Of a stretch of 64,000 nt of DNA, positions 24,264 through 36,783 are shown in pieces. Under the pieces are notes generated by a model, which made no database searches, was not told the DNA's origin, and saw nothing but the letters and a program-made list of their open reading frames with translations. Where the stretch lies: assembly GCA_024752435.1 (NCBI GenBank), contig CP103026.1:434001-498000 (forward strand), given 5' to 3'. The position numbers and the translations under genes were made by a program. This stretch comes from Allantophomopsis cytisporea. Its lineage: Eukaryota > Ascomycota > Leotiomycetes > Phacidiales > Phacidiaceae. The number at the start of each line of letters is the position of its first letter. Position 1 is the stretch's first letter.

Positions 24264-25584
24264 ATGGCACCAGTAGAGTCAGAGAGAATTAAGGCCGCGC
24301 AGGCATCTGCCAAGACGGATCCAAAGAAGGCGGAAGCACAGTACCAGGAGATTCTTTCAAAAGCTCCGTCAGCCACCTCAGATGCTGCTGTGCGAGAATA
24401 CGAAACTGCTTTGGTTAGCTTGGGAGAGTTATACCGGGATGAGAAGTCAGTATGCAAAAATTGTCTAACGAATATCGTCACTGATCTCTTCCAGGAAACC
24501 AAATGAATTAGTCGATCTCATCACCAAGAGCCGCACCGTACTATCATCTTTCGCAAAGGCAAAGACCGCGAAGCTTGTTCGTCAGCTTTTAGACCTTTTC
24601 CACGATATCCCAAACACTACAGATACTCAGATCACTGTCACGAAGTCATGTATCGAATGGGCCACATCAGAGCGACGATCGTTCCTCCGACAAAACCTTG
24701 AGACTAGACTTGTTGGTCTTTACATGGCGAAGCAATCCTATTACGAATCCCTCACCCTTATCAACAGCCTTCTTCGCGAACTGAAGCGTCTGGATGACAA
24801 GTTGGTTTTGGTTGAGGTCCAGCTTTTGGAATCGAGAGTATACCATGCGTTGGGTAACTTACCGAAGGGTAGAGCTGCTCTTACAAGTGCAAGAACGAGC
24901 GCTGCTTCCGTATACACCCCACCTCTTCTTCAGGCGAACCTCGACATGCAATCCGGTATGCTTCACGCTGAAGACAAGGACTTCAACACTGCCTTTTCCT
25001 ACTTTATTGAAGCTCTTGATGGCTACCACAGCCAAGATGAATCTGCCAAGGCTGCCGCCGCTTTACAATACATGCTTCTATGCAAGATCATGCTCAACCT
25101 TGTCGATGATGTCAATCAGTTGATGACTTCCAAGCAAGCATTAAAATATGCAGGCAAGAATCTTGAAGCTATGAAGGCAGTTGCACGAGCACATGCAAAC
25201 AGATCGCTTGAGGAATACGAGAAAGCATTGGGTGACTACAAGTATGAGCTTGGTAGCGATGCATTCGTCCGTAGCCATTTACGAAGACTCTATGATTCGA
25301 TGTTGGAGCAGAATCTCATCAAGGTTATTGAACCATTCTCTCGTGTTGAGATTGATCACATTGCCAAGATGGTTGGATTAGATACACAGCAAGTTGAAAG
25401 GAAGCTCAGCCAGATGATCCTTGATAAGGTCATAATTGGTGTACTTGATCAGGGAGCGGGTTGTTTGATCATCTATGAGGAGACTGAGAGAGACTCTGGG
25501 TATGATGCTGCATTGGCGACTATTGAAAAGTTGAGCAGTGTAGTTGATGTGCTTTATACAAACCAAGCTTCGATGCTGGAATAA
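24264..25584 (+). CDS. RPN6: 26S proteasome lid subunit RPN6 (PSMD11)
   Basis: Two exons (24264-24445, 24495-25584) encode 423 residues, the normal length. Rpn6 is a PCI-domain scaffold of the 19S lid that clamps the regulatory particle to the 20S core. The N-terminal ~230 residues form TPR-like helices (LVGLYMAKQSYYESLTLI, then SRVYHALGNLPKGRAALTSA). The PCI winged-helix region follows at about 290-395 (LRRLYDSMLEQNLIKVIEPF and SRVEIDHIAKMVGL with the QVERKLSQMILD segment). The C-terminal helix ends in YTNQASMLE. The junction restores DEKKPNELVDLITKSR. It sits back to back with SOF1, suggesting shared growth-linked control (inference). Confidence 0.96.
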
Positions 25585-26241
25585 GGGACCAGAAATTACG
25601 AATGTATCATAGTGGCGTTAGATGAAATAATGACATCAAAGGGCATGAAGCTTCAATCTATCTTTTGCACTCTATTGACTTCTATTTTTACTCTCCCTGC
25701 AAATACTCACTCACGCATCTCTCCCATCACAGACCACTCCGGCAAATGGTGGCTCTTAAGACTTACCGGGCTATGCATAGTCACGTTGTTCTTGTCCACT
25801 CAAAAACCCCCAAAAATGTACAAGGTCGAACCATCAAGTAAGTTCCTTGTTGAACTTGTGCATCCCGTCTTAATTACGCTGCAAAATTACAAAAATCCAT
25901 TCAGCTGGAAGTACAAGAATACGACAATCGCTTAAATTACACCATCTGTCGCCATCATCTCCCGAAATGAGGTCTAAATAAAACTTATGAACAAGACTAA
26001 AGTAAGTTACTTGCTTGATGCATGTAGTAGATTGACGTCCAAGTGTTGCAGAATCAAAGACGGAGGATTTCAATTTCGTCTAGCACTTGACGAATGTATG
26101 AGCAAGTGTGAAAATGCTTTAGAACATCCCGCTCCTTTTCGAGCCGATCCTGCGGAGCTGTTTTTATGATGATTTACTAGCTTGAGGGTTACTTTCCCAG
26201 CAGTGATCAGATAGGAAAGGTTAAGTTAGGTGAAGTTGATC
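25585..26241. other. Intergenic after RPN6
   Basis: Contains the RPN6 3' region. Short frames at 25612-26169 have no supporting motifs. Confidence 0.45.
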
Positions 26242-26342
26242 TCACGCTGCAGTCCAGATATCTTTCATGACCTGCGCAGAGACAATATAATTACCGACCT
26301 TTCCATCGAGCTGTTGGCCAGTTTTGATACTAGCAGCCACCG
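26242..26342 (-). CDS. Candidate terminal exon of an unrecognised small gene
   Basis: On the minus strand a consensus acceptor (CCTATCATTCAG) precedes an open segment. It translates as AVAASIKTGQQLDGKVGNY followed by IVSAQVMKDIWTAA and a TGA. Composition is protein-like and the acceptor is strong. Possible upstream coding (…PLHPAYGSIITERDDMAALG) lies near 26750-26830 on the same strand, but I could not join the pieces into one model. The family is unknown. Confidence 0.27.
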
Positions 26343-27239
26343 CTGAATGATAGGTTTTGCGTTAGAACGAGCGGTCAAAAGCTTAGAAAGTAAGAGGAAG
26401 CAGAAAAATGATGAGAGAAGAGACAATGATTGACGACAAGAGCGAGGGCGCGTGGAAGGACTCCTAAATTCAATATCATACTGCTTTGCATAACCCTTTC
26501 AATATAAGGTTATTTCTACCTACAAAAGTGTGTCCTAGTTCGACTGATTAGGTGACGAGCATATTTGTCAGAGCCGCGAAGAGTTACAATCGGATAGAAG
26601 AGTGACGCGATACAAACTACGATGCTAACTACCACAAAGTCTACGACAAGGAAAAAAGAACATGAGTATGTATGCTATCAACGCATCAAAAGTTGGTTAG
26701 AAAGGTTATTTCATCTAAGAAGGAGAAGTTGGTCCATTCCCCAAAGCGGCCATGTCGTCCCTTTCTGTAATAATACTGCCATAGGCGGGATGGAGAGGAG
26801 CCTGTGCAGTGGCCGAGAAGAGAGAGCTGGCGAGGGAGATATAGAGATAGAGAAAGATTACGCTTCAGGAAATGGATACTGCGCTAATGAGCGTCAGCTA
26901 TTGTACAGACCGTGGTGGACTTGGTTCGAGGGATCCCCATAGCATTGTACATAGCGTGACTTATCTGACAATTTATATCTTTTTTATGCATATTCATATA
27001 TAATCACGTGAGAGTATGCCACCGCTTCTTGAGGTCCACAATGCACCGAATTCGTTTAAGAACCCCAGTGCTTTCTAAACTTCGTGGCTTCTAAGTTTAA
27101 GTATTCTTCCAGCAGCTATTCACAGATAATAATGCATTCTCAGTTTTGAGACCAATAAAAAGTTAGCTGAGTTTTCAGATCAAGATACTTTGTTGCTGCA
27201 AAGTTTGAACTTGGTTGATATTTGTTGAAGTCAACAAAG
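26343..27239. other. Intergenic before the permease
   Basis: No complete gene. It may include upstream exons of the minus-strand candidate ending at 26242. The last ~150 bases are AT-rich and form the permease promoter and leader. Confidence 0.4.
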
Positions 27240-29556
27240 ATGTCGGGTTTCAGTGATCGTTCACCGCTGTTGGGCGAGCAAAGCAGTAAGTCGGAATTTT
27301 TCCTCTTTCAATTTATGCTTGGACTTTTTATTAAAGAATCCGGATTTTTCTTTCTCTCTATGGAATAACCATATACTGCAGATCTTTCTGATTGCTTCAG
27401 CAACTAGATAGTGATTAATACTCTATAGATAATGATACCAACCCTTACGGCTCATCTGCGGCGGCATCATCATTGCGATTACTTCTCCCTGAACCTATAG
27501 AAGACGATGATGTAAACCCGAACGATAGATGGAAAGACCTCGAGCCAAATGAAGACTTCACTCGTTCTGCTGGGTTCCTTGCTACTGGTAGCTCCGACCG
27601 TATTGAAGAGGCCTTTGAAGAAACTCTACGCCTCAAGTTTGTACATCATTTGAGTCTGTTTTGGACAATTTCTCATTTTTTCCTAGGCGCGGTCTTAAAC
27701 AAAGACATATCCAGATGATTGCTCTCGCTGGAACAGTTGGCACCGTATGTTTACTCTCCCGCAAGAAGGACAAATCAACTTATTTGGTGTCAGGGCTTGT
27801 TTCTTTCCTCAGGAAATTCAATCGCTAGAGGTGGGCCTGTTGGAGCAGTGTAGGTTTGCCAGTCTTGATTGATGTAGTGAGAACAAGATAATGACATCAA
27901 CATAGCATTGCATATACCTTAGTTGGAATCCTTGTCTCGTTTGTAGTCTTTTCCATGGCAGAACTGAGGTATGTTCCTTTGGCCGTCCTCATTTCATATA
28001 GAGATTGATCCCTTCTAGCGCCCTGGTGCCACTCAGTGGAGGAATCATTCGTCCAGCTCAATACTTCTTCGACCCTGCTTTAGCCTTTGCACAAGGCTGG
28101 AACACCGTCTATGCTACGGCTATGCTATTACCAGCAGAAATGGTAGCCTGTGCCATCATCATTGATTTTTGGACGCCTATCAACCATGCCGTCTGGATCA
28201 CACTTTTGGGATCATTGCTCTTGCTTAGCAACATGTTTTTTGTTTCCGTATACGGCGAGCTCGAGTTCATTTTCGCAATGATCAAGATTATCTTGATCGT
28301 TGGAACAACAGTCTTGGTAAGTCTTAGATTTCTCCTCTTTGGAACTTATTTAACGCAGTCTTGCGGTAGGGTCTTGTGATTGATCTTGGCTTTGGTCCCG
28401 ATCACACCGCTATTGGCTTCAAATACTGGAAAAATCCGGGGCCTTTCGTGCAGTATCTAGGTATTGCGGGAACATGGGGTCAGTTCCTTGGTGTTTGGAG
28501 AGTCATAGGTAGTGCAGCATACGCATTTTCAAATGTGGAGAATATGTCAATTCCTGCGGCAGAGACTCAGGCTCCACGAAGGAACATCCCAAGGGCTGCG
28601 AAGAGAGTATTCTGGAGAGTGACAATTTTCTATGGTAAGTCGACTCCGGATCAGCCTTCAACATAGGTACTTATATCCAATAGTCGTTTCGATATTTGTT
28701 GTCTCTTTGATAGTTCCATCAGATGACAAGGAGCTTTCCAATAGCAAGGGAGATGCTTCAGCATCGCCGTTTGTTATCGCAGCACGAAGAGCTGGTATTA
28801 ATGCCGTTCCAAGCATAATCAATGCTGGAGTATTAACAAGTGCCTGGAGTGCTGGTAACTCAGGTGAGAAAAAAGCTCTTATCCATTGTTGTCTTCATCT
28901 CTAATGCTGAAATAGCACTTCTTGGCTCCTCACGAATCCTATTCGGTCTCGCCAATGAACTTCACGCTCCCCAAATTTTCCTGAAGATCAACAGATTTGG
29001 GGTTCCTTATGTGGCTGTCTCAGCCATAGGGTTCTTTATGGTGCTCGGATACATGACTTTGAGCCAGTCCGCTGCAATCGTCTTTGCCTGGTTCCAAGAT
29101 TTGGTGTCTGCCGCTACACTTGTACATTGGATTATCATCTTGATCGTATATCTTCGTTTCTTCTATGGATGTAAGGCACAGGGAATCGACCGTGCTGATC
29201 TTCCCTGGAAGAGCCCGTTTCAACCGTATGGCGCATGGATTGCTCTCATATCCTTTATTGTGCTGATTTTCACCGCTGGATTCACAGTCTTTATTCCGGG
29301 CCAGTGAGTATTCCTCGAACTTATTTGATGACAATACTAATCATGGTATAGCTGGGACTTAGAAGCTTTCATTTCAAGCTACTTCAACATTCCACTCATT
29401 TTTGCTCTCTATTTTGGTAGCAAGTATATTCGACAAACAAAGATTGTTGGCTTGAGAGAAATGCCCATTCGGGATTTCATGAAAATCGCCGAGGAGCTTC
29501 CAGAACCACCCGAAGAAACAAGGAGAGGGTGGCAGAAATACAACTTTCTATGGTAG
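27240..29556 (+). CDS. Amino acid permease (APC superfamily, yeast AAT family)
   Basis: Ten exons: 27240-27285, 27429-27636, 27687-27744, 27794-27849, 27906-27968, 28019-28316, 28370-28634, 28684-28863, 28916-29303 and 29352-29556. All phases close, giving 588 residues. It is a proton-coupled amino acid importer of the plasma membrane with 12 expected spans. The cytosolic N-terminus is acidic (about 85 residues). It is followed by the family signature RGLKQRHIQMIALAGTVGTG and then LFLSSGNSIARGGPVGA, split across three small exons. FSNVENMSIPAAETQAPRRN matches the conserved region after span 6 (usually GxExxxxxAGE). The C-terminus is short and hydrophilic (PEETRRGWQKYNFLW). The exact substrate cannot be read from sequence. 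Seven of the nine introns fall in the first 60% of the gene. Confidence 0.93.
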
Positions 29557-30030
29557 ACAAACCCTGGAGCCTTGAATGGAGCTTGGAAAGATATAGCAAA
29601 CTGTATAATAAAGTTTAGACACCTAACTCTGTATATTATTTAGCTAGACATTATCTATCATACTCATCCCGATATTACAAAATTATGTACTTAAATTTCA
29701 GGACTGTACATGCGTATTCTGTTGGGAGATGTACAATCAAACCATTAAAGGCCGTGATCAAAGATCCGTTAGCCAAAGCCATACGGCTTGCGATAGATAG
29801 GCAGATAGTTATCTCTATATATATACACTAAGGAACATAAAGCTATGGTAGAGATTCTACGACTGATAGATACGTATACTTATATCAAATGAGAATCCTT
29901 GCACACATTTTCTTCAATGGATCATCTTGAAAATGATGAACCCCACATGCTTTACATCAACTTCAATTTACTCCCAATTCTTTGTATAAAAAACATCAAT
30001 TAAATCTATTATTATGTCTTGTCATACAAT
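29557..30030. other. Convergent 3' region
   Basis: AT-rich interval between the 3' end of the permease and that of the minus-strand repeat protein. No gene is seen. Confidence 0.55.
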
Positions 30031-32897
30031 TTATTTCTTGCCAGTAAGGGAACCGACAACTCCACCTAGTCCAAGTCCCGAAAGCACCTTCTTGAGTCCC
30101 AGTCCACCAAGAAGGCCGTCCACGAGACCACCTAGACCGAGACCGCTCAGAAGCTTGCCTACAAGCCCGAGAACACCACTGAGAAGCAATCCGACAGCGG
30201 CGAGAATCTGTCCTAATGGTTCAGCTAAGAGGCCCCAAAGTGGGTTGAGCTCCTTCTTCGCGTGAGGCATATCAGCAATCTTGGCCTTTGCCTTGTTGAT
30301 GGTCTCAGTAACACCACCAGTTAACTCCTTGAGCTTGTCCGCAAGACGATACTGTGCTGGAGATGCTTCCTGGCTACTGGCCTTGTGTTTGGCACCGTTC
30401 GCAATACGACCATCTGGATCCATTCCACGAATAGCCCCGTTTGTCTCGGTAAGAATGCTGCCACCTTCCTCGATCATCGGTTTCACTTTCTTCACGAGCG
30501 ATTCTTCATCACGTTCTTCCTTTGGCTTGCGCTCTTCACCTTCGATTGACTGGATTTGGTTAGTGTCCGCTACGTGAGACTTATGGCTAGAATACTTACC
30601 TCGGTGATCATTCTGAGAATAGGATGAATCTTGTCAAGTGTGTTCTCGATACACATAGCCATGGATGAAGCGAGCTTATCATCCTTCTCTTGTTGTTCCT
30701 GCTCCTTCTCTTGCTTCTCGCGCTCAAGCTTTTGCTCTTCCGACTCTTGTGGCTCGGGCTCAGGCTCTGGAATCTCTGACAGCAAAGAGACATGTCCTAC
30801 TGACTTGCCCTTGCCATCTACCACGTCGCCATCCTCATCTATCTTTTTTCCGATGCACATGCTCAGGTCTCCAGAAGTGAGCTTACCAATAAGATCTCCA
30901 TTCTCATCCACCACCTCGCCCTGCTTGTTGACCCTACGGTTGAACATTGGGTTGACATCACGCTCTTCCTCCGGCTCCTCCCATCGCTCAGCTTTGCCTA
31001 TCTGGTTTCCATTCTTGTCAAGCACATCCCCGTCGTCGTCGACAGTCTTTCCGTATAAAGTCTTGCCGTCACCTTGAACGAGACGACCAATAACGGTGTT
31101 GGAGGAATCGACGACCTTGCCTTCTTTGGTGACTGTGCATCCAGGAATGTTGGAGAAGGGACCCTCCTTCATGCCTTCTCTCTCACCATCAGGTACAAGC
31201 TCAGCTCTCCCCACGATATCACCTCCTTCATTACGGATGGCACCAGTCTTGTCGCACATTTTGCCCGCAAGACTCTTCACATCGCCTTCGACAACGCGGC
31301 CATAGATGTCTCCATGAGAGTCTACAACGAACCCAGCCTTGTTCACGCGCTTGCCTCCGAGAATAGACAAATCGACTTCCGGTTCAGGCTCCTCCTCAGA
31401 AGCTTCCCAGCGCTCAGCCTTTCCAACAGCGTTACCGTGTTTATCCAAGACATCTCCATCAGCGTCTACCTCTTTGCCAGCCAGCTTCTTTGGATCACCT
31501 TCAACGATCTTGCCAATGACCTCTCCTTCGTGCACAACATCCCCGTTCTTCTCAACTCGAGCATCTGGGAAGTCTTGGAATGGCCCATCTTTAGACTCAT
31601 CACGCTCGGAATCTGGCAATGGCTCGGCCCGTCCAATGACCTTTCCTGAATCATTCCAAATCTGACCTTTTTCATCGACCTTGCGGCCCACGAGAAGCTT
31701 AGTGTTTCCTTCTACGACGTGGCCAATGGCAATACCCTTGTCGTTAACAACCTTGCCAGCCTTATTGACAGTGCATCCGGAGATCTCAGAGTAGTCAACG
31801 GTTTCTGGTTCAGGTTCTTGTGGCTCCTCTTCATCCTTTCGCTCAGCTTTGCCGATTTGGTTTCCGTTTTTGTCGAGAATGTCTCCGTCTGCATCGACCT
31901 TCTTGCCTACGAGCTTGGAGATATCACCTTCGACAACAATGCCAACTTGCCTGTTCTCGAAGAGGACTTTACCAGACTTATCGACGATGGAATCTGGGAA
32001 ATCCTCAAAAGGTCCAGATTCATTCTCCTCCGGCTCAGGAAGCGGCTCAGCTCTACCAATGACCTTTCCAGAATCATTCCAGATCTTCCCTTCAGCATCG
32101 CAAGTTCTACCAGCGAGCTTCTTCGCATCTCCTTCAACTAGACGACCGATTGGGTTGCCCTTGTCATCGACAACGAAACCTGCCTTATTAACTTTCTTCG
32201 ATTCAAGAATTGAAACATCCGGCAGATCCTGTTCATCCTCTGCCTTCGGCTCCACCTCCTCCAAGTCATGAGTTCCATTGGAGCCGTTGGTTTCGGTGAT
32301 TTCAACAGCCTTTGCCAAAATTGTGCCGTTCTTTCCGACGAGGTTCAACTGTTCATCAACATCTTGAACCTCACGGCCCGCAAGTTCGCTGGCATCAGCC
32401 TCCTCTTCAAGTCTTAGCACCGGCTTTTCATTAACATCTGTGATCTTGCCGTCCTTCTGGATAGTAAATGGGCCCTCGAGGTCAGACCTTGGCGCCTCTG
32501 AGCCAGAAACTTGGCTGCCGGGCTCAGCTCTGCCGATAACATGACCTTCATCGTCTAGAATGTCACCCTCTTGATCAACGAGGCTCCCTGCCAAAGCCTT
32601 AACATTACCCTCGCTGACACGTCCGACATTCTCACCAGCGTCGTCCAGTACATCTCCGTTTGACGCTACTGTGCCGGCTGGCACTACGGTCTCTTCAGGG
32701 TTCTCGTCTCCTTGAGAGTGCTCTGGTCCTTCTTCCTCTTCTCCTTCAGCACCATTGGATGGTGCACGTGATGAGGCATCATCGTCTGCACGCAGGATCT
32801 TGCGCTCTGAGCTATAGCGGCTGTCGTGACCGTTGGAAAACTTGGGCTTGAGGTGTTGGGAGGAGTCTGGGCGAGATTCTGCTTTTACTGAAGGCAT
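30031..32897 (-). CDS. Long acidic repeat protein, DUF3659-type modules with DUF6987-like C-terminus
   Basis: Two exons, 32897-30600 and 30549-30031, encode 938 residues. ATG at 32897 gives MPSVKAESRPDSS. The frame extends upstream only to a non-ATG codon. After an acidic leader, about nine copies of a ~70-residue module follow (core VNKxGxVVDxxGxxIGxVVEGD, then KxLxGKxVDxxGDILDKxGNxIGKAE). Each is separated by a Pro/Glu linker. Modules alternate between a form ending IWNDSGKVIGRAEP and one ending VDADGDILDKNGNQIGKAER. A Gln/Glu coiled-coil segment precedes the intron. The last ~100 residues are Gly/Leu-rich (VGLLLSGVLGLVGKLLSGLG…), as in fungal proteins often labelled LEA-domain/DUF6987. The role is unknown. 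The label LEA implies desiccation tolerance, but I see no direct evidence for that here. Confidence 0.88.
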
Positions 32898-34263
32898 GAT
32901 TGGTATTGAGTCTTGATTTTGATACAAATTGTTTTGAAGTTTGTCGTAAACGTAAAGTCGTGATGATATAATAATACAGGTTACTTTTTGCAGTAGAAAT
33001 GGGTCGTAAATGGGTTTGAGATGGTATAATTTTTTTTTTTTGAAGGGTTACTTATTTGGTTTATATACAGTACTGTCAGATATTTGACCTGTGAATCAAG
33101 GTTTGCAAAAGCAAGATTCGAGTTCAAGTGTTAGCATGAGGTGACATGCTGCTCACCTTCTCAACCCAGTACGTCACAAACAGTGAGATCACTTCGCAGG
33201 ATATCAAGTAAATCCATTCCTAAAAATCTGGAGAAATCCAGCATTCGCAAATTTGATACGCTCAGTAGTTGTTCCATATGCTCAAGTTCGTCATACCTCA
33301 TATGTATCCTCGTAACCCCAGATAATCCTGCAGCCTTGAAATCGGAACAATTCGTACATATCAGACAAAAGAAAGGACCACGCCATGACGCAGGCGGGTA
33401 AATAGTGCACATACAATCAGGATTTGTGAACGAATGAATTATATTGCTTTACGTTTGCCACCAGTAGAACGTCCGCGTGAATGCCAACCAAGAAGTCGAC
33501 GGCGAGTTCTTAGTCTTGGTGACCCAATGTTTACTCGAGAGATATTAATGTATCCAGTCACGGTGCAATGGCATAACACTACCAATTATTTAAAAGTAAG
33601 ATACATTAATATCTAGCTACTGCTATCATATAATAGAGTATCAATGGGCTAAGAACCAACCTCAAAACCAGCCACCTCCATGTCTCAAGCCGCGGGAGAG
33701 CGTTCACAGCCAACTCAATCGCAGATCGGGCTTGGGCTGACGTCTCATAGCAGAAGTCGTAGTAAGCAAGAGTCAGTCGCAGCATCAAACAAGAATAGGT
33801 TACAAGTGATGCAAGTGGGGCAGACTACGCAAGCAAGCGGCGAGCTGACAGATATCAAGGCAGGACATGGCCTTGAGGTCTCGCACGGTTCAGATATCAG
33901 GACCCACTTTTACCCTGCTCTCGACTCGACCTTCCCTGGAATTTTGTGTTTCCGATCGTGGCTTGCCCGGGATTTAAAGTAGTGTGACGTAAAGTTACTA
34001 GCTTTTACGGGGAAGAATCTCTGGTCGATTCCTCGTGGCTAATGCGAGTCTCTCCGATGCCTGCGCATTTTTGGATGGAGAAGGACAATCACATAATGGT
34101 GTAATACAAACTCAAATCCATATGCTAAATGTTCTGGAAATGCATATCTATATACGAAAATGAAAACTATAATACATGTTTTTTCATGATTACTCATAGA
34201 TAGCCAATTCATAACGAAAAGCATAAATCATAACTCGTAGAAATGCAAGACAACAGAACGCTC
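32898..34263. other. Intergenic between the two DUF3659-type genes
   Basis: The 5' side of the repeat protein gene contains a poly-T tract near 33030. The frame at 33680-33982 (plus) has low-complexity Gln/Ser composition and no support. Nothing else is recognised. Confidence 0.5.
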
Positions 34264-36230
34264 TCAAACCTTGATGTCGCTCTCAACAGCCTGTCCCTTC
34301 AAGAAGCCAGTCGGAATACGGATGGTCATACTAATACCCTCCTTAGTGCTCTGAATGTTGAGGAAGAGGTCCGTAGGATGTTCAGAATCATCGCCAACAA
34401 CAGTTCCTTCCTGACTGCCACTTTCTTTGTCGGCAGAGCTGGGTGGTACCTTAGTAGACTGGATTCCACTTGGCTTTCTAGTAGGCTTTTCTTCTTCGAT
34501 ATCAGGGTATCCATGGAGTAGGAAGTTCTCCACAACATACCCAGCGATGTCGCCATCAGGACTCATGACAAGACCGCCTTTCGTAACGGTCTGCCCAATC
34601 ATCTCTGTGATGTCACCTTCACATCTTCCGCATACGTTGTGGTATTGGTCAATAACCTGTCCAGACCCGTTGACAACCTTATCAACCAATCCTTTGGCCA
34701 TGCCGTCCATGTGTTCTTTTGCGGCTCCCAAAAGCTCGCTGACTTTTCCTACTACCACTCCAGAATCATCGATCACGTGCCCATGAGAATCCAGCTTCTT
34801 ACCCGAACTTTTCTCGAGATCGCCAGTAGCTTTAGCCAAAATGTTGCCAAAGGGATCAGTGATCTCGCCGGAATCGTTCACGCGGCATTGGGAAAGTGCG
34901 GAGATGGATGGTGTGAAAGGAACTTGCTCTGGCGAAGGACTTTGAAGCTTAGTTGGTTCACTATTCAAAGGAATGTCGACGCCAATGTTAAGAGAGTGAG
35001 GACCCTGTTCAGAAGAAATAGATGGAGTTCGTGGCATTTCGGTCTTTTCCTTCTTCTCCGGTGTCTTGTCTTGAACATCAATTGGGACATCCTTGGGTGA
35101 CGTGGTGGACGGTTTTGCAGCCTTTCCAACAATGTTACTTGCTTTCTTTGGAGCATCCGATGTACCCTTCGCTGCCTTTCCAGCTGTCTTCTTAGTGCTC
35201 TGGAGTCCATTACTTAAATCATCCTTGAGACCGCTCGTTGACTTGGCGGTATTTTCCGCCTTGCTAATGCCATCAGTGACTGCAGTTTCTGGCTTTTCGT
35301 CCAACGTTTTGTTTTCAGGAATTTCCGGACCAGCTCCGCCCGACATCTCAGAAGCCCCTGAATCTTTGCCTCCGGTGGAGTTAAGTAACTCTGTAGATTT
35401 GTCCTCCACATGATCTTGTTCGTCTTCACTTTCTTCGTGGTCGTCCATGTGAGTGAGCTCCTCATCCTTCTCTTCCTCGTGCTCCTTGTTCTCGTCGTGA
35501 TCATCATTATCACTCAGTTCCTCAAGGCTATCGTTATCAGAACCATTCTCAGAGTCATCATTTTCCGACTCTTCAGCCTTCAGATCTGATGCTGCAGACT
35601 CTAAAATAGACCCCCGCTCCTGCTCATGCTCCTGCTCCCCATTGTCGCTATCCGATTCGTGCCCATTCTCATTATCTGAGCCCTCATGGTCGCTGGATTG
35701 CTCAGGCTGTGGCTTAACCTTAGGCTCAGTGATACTGTCGGCGTCGACTTCAGACTTCTTATCGCTAATTTCTAATTTCGGATCCGAAACAATATCACCT
35801 GACTGTGATTTTGGGGATTTCTTGATGATTTTCTTGGTGGGAGCAGTTTTTGATGGCTTGAATTTTGGAGTTAAGGGTGTTTCCGGACGGGGAGCCTGTT
35901 CAACTAATGGAGTCTTTGGTCGCTTCACAGTAGGTGCTGGGGCATTCTCTTCTGGTGATGAAGAACGAGTCTTCTTTTTAGTCGCTGAAATCTTTTTCTT
36001 AACATTGTTAGTATTTTTCAAATGCCAGAGCAAAAGGGTGAATTTACCTCTGGTGTTTCTGTCGTCTCGGACTTTGTTTTTTTGCTTAACTTTTCCGGAA
36101 CATCTGCAGTATCTGGCTTTGCCTTCTTTGGCGTAGACGAAGCGGATGATAACTTCTTGATTGGAGTTGTAGCGCTTGAGATTTTCTTTGCGGGCTTGAA
36201 AGCAGCCTTTGGGCTCTCTGTGTCTGCCAT
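34264..36230 (-). CDS. Acidic low-complexity protein with two C-terminal DUF3659-like modules
   Basis: Two exons, 36230-36048 and 35997-34264, encode 638 residues. The junction reads TTETPE + KKISATKKKTRSS. The first ~110 residues are Lys/Ser/Thr/Pro-rich. Residues ~120-260 are strongly acidic (Asp/Glu/Asn/Ser runs such as DSENGSDNDSLEELSDNDD). A Lys/Thr/Ser region follows. The C-terminal ~200 residues hold two modules related to those of the next gene downstream. One has VNDSGEITDPFGNILAKATGD and DSHGHVIDDSGVVVGKVSE. The other has VNGSGQVIDQYHNVCGRCEGD and SPDGDIAGYVV. The gene is head-to-tail with the nine-module protein, so they are probable ancient tandem duplicates that lost or gained modules. 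Function is unknown. The basic/acidic disordered body suggests a nuclear or scaffolding role, but that is speculation. Confidence 0.82.
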
Positions 36231-36783
36231 TGGGCTGACTTGAGGTTGTGATAACGTTGCGGTCTAGCTAAGCTTTGAGGTCTGGTGGAATGTGGTTCCA
36301 GTGAGACAATGATACGATAAAGGGATGGTGCTTTCTTGTGGAGAATATGCGGCACATCACTTTGATCAAATACCTCTGCTATTAGATCTCTGATATGATG
36401 TAATTGCACTTCAAGAGATTGTATCCTGTGCGCAGGGTGATTACACACTGTCCAATATGCAGCGCTTGCACATCTTTCTCAAGTCTGACACAAGTTTAGA
36501 TGTGTGCGGCATATTTGTGAAAGACTTATGTAAGTGCTTGAAACTTTCATCTTAGGCCTTACTATATGACGCACCGTGACGGCAAAATGTTGGACGAGGG
36601 GTGCTAAAGCACGAAACTCGATCTGGAGATTTCCTGATATCGAATCGAACAGTGCCTGCAATCTCAATAAAATGCAAAGCAAAGCCACCGATACATCGTC
36701 AAAGCACTGGAAACAGGTTTCCTACTTGGGACGTTGGGTGTTACTCCATAGACACTTTGGAAAGCGCGTACGTTTGTAAGAGG
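36231..36783. other. Intergenic
   Basis: Promoter side of the minus-strand DUF3659-type gene. No supported gene in either strand. Confidence 0.45.

Noticed and set aside
31074..31649. 191-codon plus-strand frame inside the DUF3659-type gene
   Set aside because: Antisense shadow of the repeat modules. Repetitive DNA keeps the opposite strand open.
33680..33982. 100-codon plus frame
   Set aside because: Low-complexity Gln/Ser content, no motif, no neighbour or splice support.
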